A stretch of 64,000 bases of DNA from Bdellovibrionota bacterium (GTDB taxonomy: Bacteria; Bdellovibrionota_C; UBA2361; JAFLCA01): positions 2,155,971 through 2,219,970 of the forward strand of contig CP129486.1 in the NCBI GenBank assembly GCA_030584005.1. The letters run 5' to 3'. Position 1 is the first letter of the stretch. The number at the start of each line of letters is the position of its first letter. The notes beneath the pieces were generated by a model. That model did not search any database and was not told where the DNA came from. It saw only the letters and a program-made list of their open reading frames with translations. Both the position numbers and the translations under genes were made by a program. Of the stretch, positions 35,366 to 43,932 are shown in pieces.

Positions 35366-36666
35366 AACAGCTCAAAATCCTCACTACGAATACGAGATTC
35401 GGCAACTCCCCTCTTTTGCAGGAGATCCTTGGCTATCTGCATCAAAGGAAGCGGCCCACACAGGTAACAGAGCCTCTCGGCAACGTCTGGGCACACATTG
35501 GTTAAGAACTCAGCACTAAGCGCGCCCTCTACCGAAAAATAGTGGGGGAAGAGCTTGAGCCCCGGTTGCTCCACCGCAATACGCCTGAACTCCTCCATAA
35601 ATACTGCTTTTGATGCATCCTGCACACAGTAAATAAAACAAACATCATAGCGCTCGGCGCGTAGCGCAAGGGTGCGCGCCCTTGACAGAAAGGGTGTCAC
35701 CCCGATGCCGCCCGCTATCCATAGCTCCTTGAACTCTGATTCTACTGGTAGGAAGAAATCCCCGTATGGGCCATCGAGCCTCACCACACTCCCGGGAGTA
35801 ATATGCAACAAGGCCCGACTTGCATCACCTAAGCCTTTAATTGCGACGCGCAGATCGGAATTTTGAGGGGAGGAGGAAATTGTATACGGATGCTCCTCTG
35901 CGTACCCTGCGCCAAGCGTGCGATCAAGTGGCGCAAGGTAGACGAATTGACCAGCTTTGTAGGAAAGCGTTTTGCCCAGGGGCCGCATGGTGATCTCCAC
36001 CGTTTTGCCGTCCAGGTGCGCAACCTCAGCGACCGCGTAACGGTAGCCGAAGAGTCGTGGCGCTACAAAAAAACGGTAACTCATCGCAGCGCCCGCGCCG
36101 AGCACCAGCACTCCCCAGACCAGTAGATGACTGTTCCCTGGCAGGGTGCGGGATAGGCTAAGGGTGTGGAGTACGGCCAGTATCAAGGTAACAGCAGAAA
36201 GACGATGTAGGAGCTTCCAGCGCTGGTAATAGGGGCGACCGAAGAAGCCAAAACTTGGAGCAAGGAACACCATGGCGGCTAGGAGTGCACCCCAGCCAAG
36301 CCACACCGCAGCCCCCTCCACAAAGCCCGGAAAGAGCACCGCGCGCGCCAGCGACAAGGAGATCAGATGAGAAGAGATAACAAGCAGCAAGGGGTGGAGC
36401 AGCATGCAGAGGAAAGCTGCTGTGGCGATTCGATGATGAAACTTCCAGAGCTTGGTGAGTCCCCCGAAATAGCGGTCGAACCCTGGGATGCGAATACTGA
36501 GACACCCCGCCACAAGAAACAGGGACAGCGCTAAAATGCCGGTGAGCCTGCCTAGTACATTCAACAACGCTGGCAAGGTGGCGTAATCGGCGCTAGAAGT
36601 AGCCAGCCCCGCCCCCACCACTGGACCAACTGCCACCCCTAATATCAGCCACTCCGCCCTCTTCAT
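35362..36666 (-). CDS. Ferric reductase-like transmembrane / FAD-NAD(P) oxidoreductase
   Basis: 434 residues from ATG 36666. Six hydrophobic helices (residues 5-215) include the His pairs of the ferric-reductase/NOX heme domain (WKFHHRIATAAFLCMLLHPLL, then WKLLHRLSAVTLILAVLHTL). A FAD-binding ferredoxin-reductase domain follows, with EEHPYTISSSP and VRLDGPYGDFFLPV. The NAD(P) domain begins LWIAGGIGVTPFLSRART and ends LCYLCGPLPLM. It should move electrons from NAD(P)H across the membrane. Metal reduction is one possible use. It pairs with the b5 protein. Confidence 0.88.
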   Translation of the reverse strand: MKRAEWLILGVAVGPVVGAGLATSSADYATLPALLNVLGRLTGILALSLFLVAGCLSIRIPGFDRYFGGLTKLWKFHHRIATAAFLCMLLHPLLLVISSHLISLSLARAVLFPGFVEGAAVWLGWGALLAAMVFLAPSFGFFGRPYYQRWKLLHRLSAVTLILAVLHTLSLSRTLPGNSHLLVWGVLVLGAGAAMSYRFFVAPRLFGYRYAVAEVAHLDGKTVEITMRPLGKTLSYKAGQFVYLAPLDRTLGAGYAEEHPYTISSSPQNSDLRVAIKGLGDASRALLHITPGSVVRLDGPYGDFFLPVESEFKELWIAGGIGVTPFLSRARTLALRAERYDVCFIYCVQDASKAVFMEEFRRIAVEQPGLKLFPHYFSVEGALSAEFLTNVCPDVAERLCYLCGPLPLMQIAKDLLQKRGVAESRIRSEDFELL

Positions 36667-36798
36667 GCTGGGATTATTACAAATAGCCGGCTCAAAGGAT
36701 GCCCCCTCCGCTGGGACCGCCGCCGGAATCCGGACCCCGACAAAAGTTGTCCCCTCGCCCAATGGTTCAGTGATTTTGCCTGCTTAGCAGCTCTGAAC

Positions 36799-36820
36799 AG
36801 CTGTCGCAGATTGGACAGCT
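36799..36820. promoter_or_regulatory. Inverted repeat upstream of the lipid cluster
   Basis: AGCTGTC and GACAGCT (8-nt spacer) lie 49 nt before the start of the SDR gene. The symmetry and place would suit an operator for a dimeric repressor, but a 7-bp repeat can occur by chance. Confidence 0.25.
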
Positions 36821-36868
36821 ATACCTCTTCTTGGTAGCATCCGGGGCTCTTATTGTTCGAGGCTCTTC

Positions 36869-37681
36869 ATGTCTAAAGTTCCTCCTAACGGTTTGTGGGC
36901 CCTGATACTGGGTGGGTCAAGCGGCTTTGGCTTGGCCAGCGCCTTTGAACTCGCCAAGGCTGGCTTCGGTGTCTGCGTAGTCCACCGTGATAGAAAGGGG
37001 GCAATGGCCCGAATTGATCCCCAGTTCGAAGCGATCAGAGCCATCGCCTGTGAATTTCGGGCTTTTAACACAGATGCCCTGGACCCACAGTGTCGTGCCA
37101 AGCTCATATCTGAGATCTTAGAAACCGCGGGAAGGAAAAGTATCCGCACTCTGCTCCACTCAGTTGCCTTTGGAAGCCTCAAGCCTGTGGCCCCGCCAAC
37201 CCGGGGTGATCAGGATGCAAAGCTTCTAGATGATGAAGAGCTCTTACTAACTGTGAATGCCATGGGTACTAGCCTGCTGAGCTGGACCCGTGACCTCTTT
37301 AAAGCAGAGCTATTTGCCGAGGATGCGCGGGTGTTAGGCCTTACCAGTGAGGGCAATGAGATCGCCTGGCGTGGCTATGCCGCGGTTAGCACCGCAAAGG
37401 CCGCTCTAGAGGCGGTATCGAGAAGCATCGCTGTTGAGTACGGACAGCATGGGATCCGCTCCAACATCATCCAGCCAGGGGTCACCGACACCCCCGCCCT
37501 GCGGCTGATCCCAGGTCATGAGCAGCTCATGGAGCGTGCCAAGGCCAAGAATCCGTTGGGACGCCTTACCAGCGTTGAGGATGTAGCCAAAGTCGTGCGA
37601 TTTCTCTCTTCCGATGACGCCTCTTGGATTAATGGCAGTCTAATACGGGCTGATGGCGGAGAGCGCATTTCCGGACTGTGA
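36869..37681 (+). CDS. SDR-family oxidoreductase, FabI/FabL-like enoyl-ACP reductase
   Basis: 270 residues. NAD(P)-binding GGSSGFGLASAF at 15-26. The catalytic pair is Y170 and K177 (Y-x6-K, the spacing of FabI and FabL rather than the Y-x3-K of ordinary SDRs), and IQPGVTDTPALRLIPG and FLSSDDASWINGSLIRADGG match enoyl-ACP reductases. It would reduce enoyl-ACP to acyl-ACP. It opens a seven-gene same-strand cluster in which the following gene starts 7 nt after its stop. A ketoreductase role cannot be fully excluded. Confidence 0.75.
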   Translation: MSKVPPNGLWALILGGSSGFGLASAFELAKAGFGVCVVHRDRKGAMARIDPQFEAIRAIACEFRAFNTDALDPQCRAKLISEILETAGRKSIRTLLHSVAFGSLKPVAPPTRGDQDAKLLDDEELLLTVNAMGTSLLSWTRDLFKAELFAEDARVLGLTSEGNEIAWRGYAAVSTAKAALEAVSRSIAVEYGQHGIRSNIIQPGVTDTPALRLIPGHEQLMERAKAKNPLGRLTSVEDVAKVVRFLSSDDASWINGSLIRADGGERISGL

Positions 37682-37688
37682 CGGCACC

Positions 37689-38276
37689 ATGAAACTTGAA
37701 GAGTTCAAAAACAAGACCTCATTCTCAAAGCAAGAGATCCTGGCACACGCCTACGGCAACCTTGTTGAGGATGCGCCCAAGGACTTTTGCCGCTTACCGG
37801 CCCCTCCCATGTTGATGCTCGATCGAGTCACCTCGGTGACACACGCCGGAGCAAGGGGCAGCATCACGGCAGAACGTGATGTCCGGCTCGATGACTGGTT
37901 CTTCGGCTGCCACTTCATTGGCGATCCCGTTCAGCCGGGCTGTCTAGGTGTGGATGCCGTCTGGCAGCTAATAGGATTCTATCTCGCACTCCGCGGGCCC
38001 GCGCATTCCGGGAGAGCCTTAGGCTGCAAAGAGGTCGAGTTCCGCGGACAGATCCGACCGCACAGCAAGCTCGTACGCTACGAAGTGGAAATTCGCCGCT
38101 ACACAGAGCTTGTTGAACAAGGCGCGGTCATTGCCATCGGCACCGGCAAGGTCTTCGTAGACGACGAGCATATCTACACCATCAACGATGCGAAGGTGGG
38201 TGGTTTCCGTGGCATCGCCTATCCCGACTATCCACATCCTTCCGTTAATGCCGTTGGCGGCATCATGGAGCGCTAG
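37689..38276 (+). CDS. FabA-like 3-hydroxyacyl-ACP dehydratase
   Basis: 195 residues with the hot-dog fold. The FabA active site is intact: FFGCHFIGDPVQPGCLGVDAVWQLIGFYL, with catalytic H75 and D89. FabA enzymes dehydrate 3-hydroxyacyl-ACP and can isomerise trans-2 to cis-3. It is followed at once by a FabZ-type dehydratase. The paired dehydratases suggest a dedicated acyl-chain pathway rather than bulk fatty acid synthesis. The ATG at 37689 is preferred over an in-frame upstream start inside the SDR gene. Confidence 0.85.
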   Translation: MKLEEFKNKTSFSKQEILAHAYGNLVEDAPKDFCRLPAPPMLMLDRVTSVTHAGARGSITAERDVRLDDWFFGCHFIGDPVQPGCLGVDAVWQLIGFYLALRGPAHSGRALGCKEVEFRGQIRPHSKLVRYEVEIRRYTELVEQGAVIAIGTGKVFVDDEHIYTINDAKVGGFRGIAYPDYPHPSVNAVGGIMER

Positions 38277-38753
38277 ATGGAACAGGGCTCTGAATCACTG
38301 ATGGCATCAGCGGAAGAGCGCGCCCGGGTGCTCAACTCCCTTCCACAGACCGGTCCCTTCCGGTTCCTAGACGAGATCACGGAGTTGACCCCTGAGTCGA
38401 TAGTGGCGCACTACCGCTTTCGCAGTGACGCTTGGTTTTACCGGGGGCACTTCGTGGGCGATCCGGTGACGCCCGGAGTAATTCTGATTGAATCTATGGC
38501 TCAGGCCTCGTTGGTTGCCCTGGGGATTTTTCTTGCTTCTCGTGAAAGTCAGGGCCAGAAGCTGCGCACCCTTTTTACGGAGTGTCAGGTAGAGTTCTCG
38601 GCTGTCGTCCGCCCCGAGGAAAAGGTGATAATTAAGGGCCAGAGGCTATTGTGGCGGCGTAACAAGCTTCGATCAAATGTGGAGATGCGGTTCGAGGATG
38701 GCCGATTGATTGCCCACGGTACAGTGGCCGGCATGGGAGTGGAGGTGCCATGA
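38277..38753 (+). CDS. FabZ/FabA-like hot-dog dehydratase
   Basis: 158 residues. GHFVGDPVTPGVILIESMAQ places catalytic H58 and E72 as in FabZ (E instead of the FabA Asp). It starts immediately after the FabA stop, and its own stop overlaps the ketosynthase start by 4 nt, so translation is coupled. It probably acts on the same ACP-bound chain. Confidence 0.82.
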   Translation: MEQGSESLMASAEERARVLNSLPQTGPFRFLDEITELTPESIVAHYRFRSDAWFYRGHFVGDPVTPGVILIESMAQASLVALGIFLASRESQGQKLRTLFTECQVEFSAVVRPEEKVIIKGQRLLWRRNKLRSNVEMRFEDGRLIAHGTVAGMGVEVP

Positions 38754-40027
38754 ACGACAGGAGAGTGGTTGTTACAGGTTTAGGTGTGGTGGCTCCAAAT
38801 GGCCATGGACTTGCGGCATTTTCGCAGGCGCTAAGGAGCGGCGTGAGCGGTATCCGCAAAATAGACAAACTGGCGGAGCTCAATTTTCGCTGCCAGGTTG
38901 GTGGTGTGCCGCAGCAGATTTCTGAGAAAGCAAAAAACTACCTCTCTGAAGAGGACCTTTTTGCAATGAATGAGGCTATGACCTTCGGTGCCATTGCTGC
39001 GATGGACGCATGGCGTGACGCTGGCCTGGAGATCCCGGCTCGCGAGTCAGAGCAGGTGCATTGGGGGAGCGGCTGCGTCCTGGGCTCCGGCTTAAGCGGC
39101 ATGGATACGATCGGAGAGAAACTCGTACCAAATGTGAACGCGGGGAAGGTGCGCCGTTTAGGAAGCAGCATGGTGGAGCAGACCATGTCCAGCTCTATCT
39201 CCGCAAAACTGAGCGGCCTGTTGGCCCTGGGCAATCAGGTAACCTCGAACTCCAGCGCCTGCAACACCGGCACTGAAGCCATTCATGACGCCTATCTGAG
39301 AATCAAAATTGGCCTCGCCGAACGCATGCTGGCAGGAGGATCGGAGAGCTCCTCGCAGTACATCTGGGCCGGCTTTGATGCGATGAGGGTGTTAAGCAGC
39401 GAGTTCAACGAAGAGCCGCATCGAGCCTCGCGACCAATGAGCGCTTCGGCTGGCGGCTTCGTCCCCGGATCAGGCTGCGGGGTGCTGGTACTTGAGAGTT
39501 TGGAAGCAGCGAAGGCGCGCGGCGCCCGTATTTATGCAGAGATCTTGGGAGCAGCAGTGAACTGCGGCGGACACCGTATGGGTGGCAGCATGACCGCCCC
39601 CAATAATGTTGCGGTGCAGCGATGCATTCGACAGGCGGTGGAAGCGGCCGGTATCTCGCCATGCAAGATTGACACTATAAACGGCCACCTTACCGCAACA
39701 ATGGGCGATGTGCTCGAAGTGAACAACTGGGCGACTGCTTTGGAGTGCGCCCCTAAGGATCTTCCACTTATTAACTCCACCAAATCGATGATCGGCCACT
39801 GCTTGGGGGCCGCCGGCAGTATCGAAGCGGTCGCCGCGGTATTGCAGCTGCATGAGGGTTTTGTCCACGGCTCCATAAACTGCGAAGATCTGCATCCCGA
39901 GCTTGCCGCCTTCGAGGGCAGCATTGCCCGTACAACTATCGAAAAGCCCATCGAGATACTCGCCAAATCGAGCTTTGGGTTTGGTGATGTAAATGGCTGT
40001 CTAATTTTGAAAAAGTGGCGTAATTAA
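38750..40027 (+). CDS. Beta-ketoacyl-ACP synthase (FabB/FabF family)
   Basis: 425 residues with the thiolase fold. The nucleophile is C171 in TSNSSACNTGTEAIHDAY. The two His regions are INGHLTATMGDVLEVNNW and STKSMIGHCLGAAGSIEAV, and the C-terminal KSSFGFGDVNGCLIL resembles the GFGG turn. The first His motif differs from the usual AHGTST (here GHLTAT), hinting at altered substrate use. It condenses malonyl-ACP with acyl-ACP. No malonyl-CoA transacylase is in the cluster, so it would rely on the housekeeping one. Confidence 0.88.
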   Translation: MNDRRVVVTGLGVVAPNGHGLAAFSQALRSGVSGIRKIDKLAELNFRCQVGGVPQQISEKAKNYLSEEDLFAMNEAMTFGAIAAMDAWRDAGLEIPARESEQVHWGSGCVLGSGLSGMDTIGEKLVPNVNAGKVRRLGSSMVEQTMSSSISAKLSGLLALGNQVTSNSSACNTGTEAIHDAYLRIKIGLAERMLAGGSESSSQYIWAGFDAMRVLSSEFNEEPHRASRPMSASAGGFVPGSGCGVLVLESLEAAKARGARIYAEILGAAVNCGGHRMGGSMTAPNNVAVQRCIRQAVEAAGISPCKIDTINGHLTATMGDVLEVNNWATALECAPKDLPLINSTKSMIGHCLGAAGSIEAVAAVLQLHEGFVHGSINCEDLHPELAAFEGSIARTTIEKPIEILAKSSFGFGDVNGCLILKKWRN

Positions 40028-40042
40028 GGTCATGTGTCTGTG

Positions 40043-40049
40043 AGGAGGT
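40043..40049 (+). promoter_or_regulatory. Strong ribosome binding site of the ACP gene
   Basis: AGGAGGT lies 6 nt before the ACP ATG. It is the strongest Shine-Dalgarno seen in this cluster and matches the high expression expected of a carrier protein. Confidence 0.7.
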
Positions 40050-40055
40050 ATCTAT

Positions 40056-40307
40056 ATGCAAGACCAGGTATATGAGAAGCTGCTCGAAATCGTAAAGCCC
40101 TTTGCCAAGAACAAGGAGGCCTTCGAGAAGGCAACCGAGAGTTCGAGCTTCCTTGATGATCTCGAGGTGAGCTCCTCACGGCTGGTAGACATCGTCTTAG
40201 ACATTGAGGAAGCCTTCGAGATCGAGGTCGCCGATACTGAGGCAGATAAGATCGACACGCTGGGATCCGCGGTAGCCCTTATCAAAGCCAAGACGGCAGG
40301 TCGATAG
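40056..40307 (+). CDS. Acyl carrier protein with non-canonical attachment motif
   Basis: 83 residues, a four-helix carrier. The usual DSL around the phosphopantetheine Ser is replaced by SSS in LDDLEVSSSRLVDIVLDIEEAF. The likely attachment residue by alignment is S40. Helix 2 (VDIVLDIEEAFEIEV) is well conserved and acidic. A dedicated phosphopantetheinyl transferase two genes downstream could be matched to this unusual site. It lies 28 nt after the ketosynthase stop. Confidence 0.85.
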   Translation: MQDQVYEKLLEIVKPFAKNKEAFEKATESSSFLDDLEVSSSRLVDIVLDIEEAFEIEVADTEADKIDTLGSAVALIKAKTAGR

Positions 40308-40308
40308 C

Positions 40309-41112
40309 GTGTCAGCAGTTGTACCGCTCGACGCGCACCAAATGATAGCCGCCACACTTCCTGCAGCGCAGCGCATTCCGCTTTGGATTCAGCGCGGATT
40401 GGGTAGGCTTTTTGTCGTTCCCCTTAGCATTATCGTGATTGCACTGATGAAGTTTTGGGCACGCTTCCGTGTGTCCAATCATCGGGAGCTGCGTGAGACA
40501 TTTGCAACGCTCACGGCAAGCCGCGAGCCCTTGCTCATCTGCGCGAATCACCTCACTCTGATCGACTCAATAGTGCTGCAGTGGGCACTTGTGCCCATTC
40601 GGGCCTTCGCGCTGCAGTATCGACTGCTGTTTTGGAACCTGCCAGCCCGTGAGAACGTGCGGCGATTCCTCATATGGCGCATCATCACCTATTTGGGCAA
40701 GTGCATCCTGGTTGACCGGATGGGGGATAAATCCACGAGCCAGGGGCTCCTGCAGAAAGTGCGTTATTTGCTGCAGCGCGGGGAGATCGTGAATATATTC
40801 CCTGAGGGCACCCGCAGCAGAAGCGGTCGCATTTCTCTTGAGGCCACCAACTATGGTGTCGGACGAATCCTGCAAGCCACCCCTGGTTGCCGGGTTCTGT
40901 GTGTCTATATGCGTGGACGATCCCAGGAGCGTTATTCGAATTTCCCTGCGAATCACGAAGTGTTTGACCTTTCCATGGAGGTCATCTCTCCCGCAACAGC
41001 GCTTCCCGGGTTACGGGGGGCGCGCGATATCTCCCTACAAATAGTGGCGAAGCTGCAGCAGATGGAGGAGAAGTACTTCTCGAGAGGCTATGCAACTGCA
41101 AACGTTGGGTAA
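40309..41112 (+). CDS. 1-acyl-glycerol-phosphate acyltransferase-like (PlsC family)
   Basis: 267 residues from a GTG one base after the ACP stop. NHLTLID gives the HX4D catalytic motif (H81, D86), and NIFPEGTRSRSGRI is the phosphate-binding motif of PlsC enzymes. A hydrophobic N-terminal segment (LFVVPLSIIVIALMKFW) would hold it at the inner membrane. By context it probably transfers the acyl chain made by this cluster onto a lipid acceptor. It overlaps the next gene by 23 nt. Confidence 0.85.
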   Translation: MSAVVPLDAHQMIAATLPAAQRIPLWIQRGLGRLFVVPLSIIVIALMKFWARFRVSNHRELRETFATLTASREPLLICANHLTLIDSIVLQWALVPIRAFALQYRLLFWNLPARENVRRFLIWRIITYLGKCILVDRMGDKSTSQGLLQKVRYLLQRGEIVNIFPEGTRSRSGRISLEATNYGVGRILQATPGCRVLCVYMRGRSQERYSNFPANHEVFDLSMEVISPATALPGLRGARDISLQIVAKLQQMEEKYFSRGYATANVG

Positions 41113-41704
41113 CGATATTGTTGACCTAAAGGCAATAGAGCCACCGCTACATCCAGGCTATAAAGAGCGGGTATGCACTCGCAGAGAGGGCGTCGTGGTG
41201 GGGAAAGACCCGGCGATGCTTTGGCTGCACTGGGCAGCGAAGGAGGCGGCATACAAAGCCTTGAAACGGATTGATCCTAGGGTGCAATTCATACCAAGAG
41301 ATTTGGAGTTCGATGCTCTCCTTAACGTCGTGCGCTGGCGCGATATAGAGTTCCCCTGCAGAGTTGAGCGAGATGCAGAGTGCATAGTTGTTACCTGCGC
41401 TCCCTTTCACTGTCACCTATGCAGCTGGTGGCAGGAGTGCCACCCGGAGAGCGAAGCACAGGCATCTGAGTTAGTGCGTCGTCTGCTGCGTGACAAGTTA
41501 ATTACGCTCTATGGGATCCCGTCAGCGGAGATAGAGATTGAGAGCGTTGCGGGAGTCCCTTGGATAAGGCTTGGCCGATCTCGCAGTCGTATTCCGGTCT
41601 CGTTCTCGCACCACGGCCGTTTTGTGGCCTGCGCCGTATTGGATAATCTGGTGCCACCCATCGACATAAAGTCATTAAATCCAGCCAGTTGCACGACTCC
41701 CTAA
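41090..41704 (+). CDS. 4'-phosphopantetheinyl transferase
   Basis: 204 residues. LGNDIVDL and the magnesium/CoA motif WAAKEAAYKALK are clear. PVSFSHHGRFVACAV near the C-terminus is the third conserved region. It converts apo-ACP to holo-ACP using CoA, probably for the ACP of this cluster. The last 21 residues (from about 185) are encoded by a copy of the dispersed 58-bp repeat, so the original C-terminus appears replaced. The catalytic core is complete. Confidence 0.88.
   Translation: MQLQTLGNDIVDLKAIEPPLHPGYKERVCTRREGVVVGKDPAMLWLHWAAKEAAYKALKRIDPRVQFIPRDLEFDALLNVVRWRDIEFPCRVERDAECIVVTCAPFHCHLCSWWQECHPESEAQASELVRRLLRDKLITLYGIPSAEIEIESVAGVPWIRLGRSRSRIPVSFSHHGRFVACAVLDNLVPPIDIKSLNPASCTTP
41641..41700 (+). 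repeat. 58-bp REP-like repeat, copy 1
   Basis: Begins GGATAATCTGGTGCCACCCATC and ends near GTTGCACGACTCC. It matches copies at 41762 and 43933 in the same orientation. It overlaps the 3' coding end of the phosphopantetheinyl transferase. A partial unit (GATAATCTGGGCCA) follows near 41720. Confidence 0.75.
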
Positions 41705-41761
41705 GGCGTCCGGTATTTAGATAATCTGGGCCAATCTGGCAATTAATTGGGGCAAATAATT

Positions 41762-41820
41762 GGGAATAATTGGTGCCACCCATCGAAATAACGGCATTAA
41801 TTACATACGGTTGCACGGCC
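41762..41820 (+). repeat. 58-bp REP-like repeat, copy 2
   Basis: GGAATAATTGGTGCCACCCATC, then CATTAAT and GGTTGCACGGCC. It shares the whole length with copies 1 and 3, with scattered substitutions. It lies downstream of the ABC transporter gene. Confidence 0.75.
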
Positions 41821-41893
41821 TTAGAGTACCCTCTCCGGGCAATTCGCTCCCCACGGGCACTACAACTCGCTGCCATGGCTGCTATGGCAGGTC

Positions 41894-43864
41894 CTAGCTA
41901 TTGGCTTCTTTATCCCCTGCTTGCACGGATTGTCGGCGCTGTTCGAACTCACTCCAGATCGCGGCATACTCTTTTTGTTGGGCCAGCAGCTCAGCATGCG
42001 AGCCTGACTCCGCTATTTCGCCCCCTTTCACGAACAGAATTTTATCACACAGGGCGATGTTGAGCATGTCGTGACTTATCAGTACGACTGTGTTGCCGTC
42101 GTTCGCAAGTCGTCTCAAGTTCGTAATCACCTTTTCTGCCAGTTTCGGATCGAGTTGCGCCGTGGGCTCATCAACGATTATGACCCCACGGTGGCGGGCC
42201 AGAGCCCTGGCTAGCGCGATTCGCTGCTTCTCACCTCCTGAGAATTCACGTCCACGCGGAGCGTCTTTCCACATGCGGGCGCGACGGACATCAGAATCGG
42301 AGTTCATAAACGTTGCTTCAGCGAGGTCGATTGCGCGCCCTATTCCCTCCCCTTCACTCTGGAGTCCCACTGCAATTGACTCCGAGGTGGTAAGCCCAGC
42401 AAATACATAATACGTCTGCGGAAGATACAGTATTGTTCGATGCACGTCGTGAGGATGCACAGAGGCAAGGTCAACTCCGTCAATCTTGATATTTCCCGCC
42501 GTAAGTTCGTTCTCAAGTGTGAGCAGTTTTATTATCGAAGTCTTCCCCTGTCCCGAGGGGCCGCAGAGTCCATACATCTTGCCAGGTTCCAGGACGAAGC
42601 TTACGCCCTTCACAATCTCCTTTGTGTGACCGTTATCTTTTGCGGCAAAGCGTGCCTCTTGATACTCAATCTTTGGTACATGCCGGGCGGGGATCCGGCG
42701 ATACTGAGTCGACGGATCTAGCTCGGACTTTCCTTTGTCACGGAGCCCAAGAAAGGCCTTAACATATGAAAAATCTTTCAGATGCTCGTTCCACTGCCGT
42801 GCAAAGTTGGCCTGAGCCATCTCCATGGCCACAATAAGCCCCATTACCTGTACAGCGATATCAACACCAAGGGTACCGGTAGCAGCCTGATAGCCAACCA
42901 TCACACTCCCTGAAACCATGGCAACCCACGAGAACACCGTGGAAGTAGCCATATCTGCTATCCGCATCAGCCTTTCAGTATGGAAAGGACGATCCAGTCT
43001 TTGGGCCGACTCCTGGACACGCTTTGCAAAGATTCCTTCGCGGAGGTGGTTCTTAATTTCTGAAACCCCTTCGCTATTTATGACATTCCATCGTTCTCCC
43101 CAGTACACACGTCGGCGGGGGGCTGCAATATCCTCGGCGCGCTGGTGGCGTTTGGAGCTCCGAATTTCCGCAGTGAACCGCATTACACCACAGGCGAGCA
43201 GCGTAGCTGCAATAGCGGGAGATGCGGTTGCAGTGAGCAAACAGGCCCCGCCGAATACCGTTCCAGAGCGAACGAGATCGAAGTTACGCCGTACAAAATC
43301 GGCCACCCGGTGTGTTTGTTCGCGCACCCTTACTAGGTCAGCATTGACCTCAGACTGGGTTATGGAGGACATCGATTTATTTGCTACGAGCTCGAACAGC
43401 TGTCGTTCTATCGTGTGCCCGAGGGCCATGTTGAATCGCGGCACCACAACCTCACTGATCAGCTCACGTGCCTTAAGCGCCCCCCATACGACTCCCATGC
43501 CGGCTACCACCGCCATGGTCCTGGCGAGCGAACCGGACTGCAATGCTAACACGAGAGCTCCGCTCAACAGGGGGGTTGCCAACTGTGCCGCTATATCTAC
43601 AGCAGCAAAGCATCCCTGCATGAAGAGGCGCCTTGGCTCGGCCTCCCGAGCAATCTTGAACATCTCATTAGTGGCTTGGCCAACTGTGATCGGTTTTGGT
43701 TCGTGGCGCCCTCCTCTTTGCTGCTCTTGGGGAAACAGGCTGAGCTTGGCGAGTTCCGAGGGAGGCCATAGCTTCACCGGCTGCATGAGCATGCGGCCAA
43801 GCGAAAAGGCACGCGGTTCGTCTCCGCTCAGTTTCGCAGACTGTTGACTTTGTGCTGGGGACAT
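41894..43864 (-). CDS. ABC transporter, fused permease-ATPase
   Basis: 656 residues. An N-terminal cytosolic extension of about 75 residues precedes a six-helix exporter membrane domain (about 85-380). The ATPase domain (about 405-640) has Walker A GPSGQGKT, signature FSGGEKQRIALARAL, Walker B VIIVDEPT and switch His in LISHDML. The substrate could be a lipid, peptide or drug. A half-transporter of this layout works as a homodimer. Copies of the 58-bp repeat lie on both sides, suggesting the gene belongs to the accessory island with the transposase. Confidence 0.9.
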   Translation of the reverse strand: MSPAQSQQSAKLSGDEPRAFSLGRMLMQPVKLWPPSELAKLSLFPQEQQRGGRHEPKPITVGQATNEMFKIAREAEPRRLFMQGCFAAVDIAAQLATPLLSGALVLALQSGSLARTMAVVAGMGVVWGALKARELISEVVVPRFNMALGHTIERQLFELVANKSMSSITQSEVNADLVRVREQTHRVADFVRRNFDLVRSGTVFGGACLLTATASPAIAATLLACGVMRFTAEIRSSKRHQRAEDIAAPRRRVYWGERWNVINSEGVSEIKNHLREGIFAKRVQESAQRLDRPFHTERLMRIADMATSTVFSWVAMVSGSVMVGYQAATGTLGVDIAVQVMGLIVAMEMAQANFARQWNEHLKDFSYVKAFLGLRDKGKSELDPSTQYRRIPARHVPKIEYQEARFAAKDNGHTKEIVKGVSFVLEPGKMYGLCGPSGQGKTSIIKLLTLENELTAGNIKIDGVDLASVHPHDVHRTILYLPQTYYVFAGLTTSESIAVGLQSEGEGIGRAIDLAEATFMNSDSDVRRARMWKDAPRGREFSGGEKQRIALARALARHRGVIIVDEPTAQLDPKLAEKVITNLRRLANDGNTVVLISHDMLNIALCDKILFVKGGEIAESGSHAELLAQQKEYAAIWSEFEQRRQSVQAGDKEANS

Positions 43865-43932
43865 AGGGGTGAAAGTTGACTACTTAAGGGAAAGTTATGG
43901 GCAAGTGCAGCGAGGGTGTTACACGGATAATT

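Noticed and set aside
42918..43847. Long plus-strand frame opposite the ABC transporter
   Set aside because: Antisense shadow rich in Ser/Thr/Arg. The minus strand has all ABC motifs.
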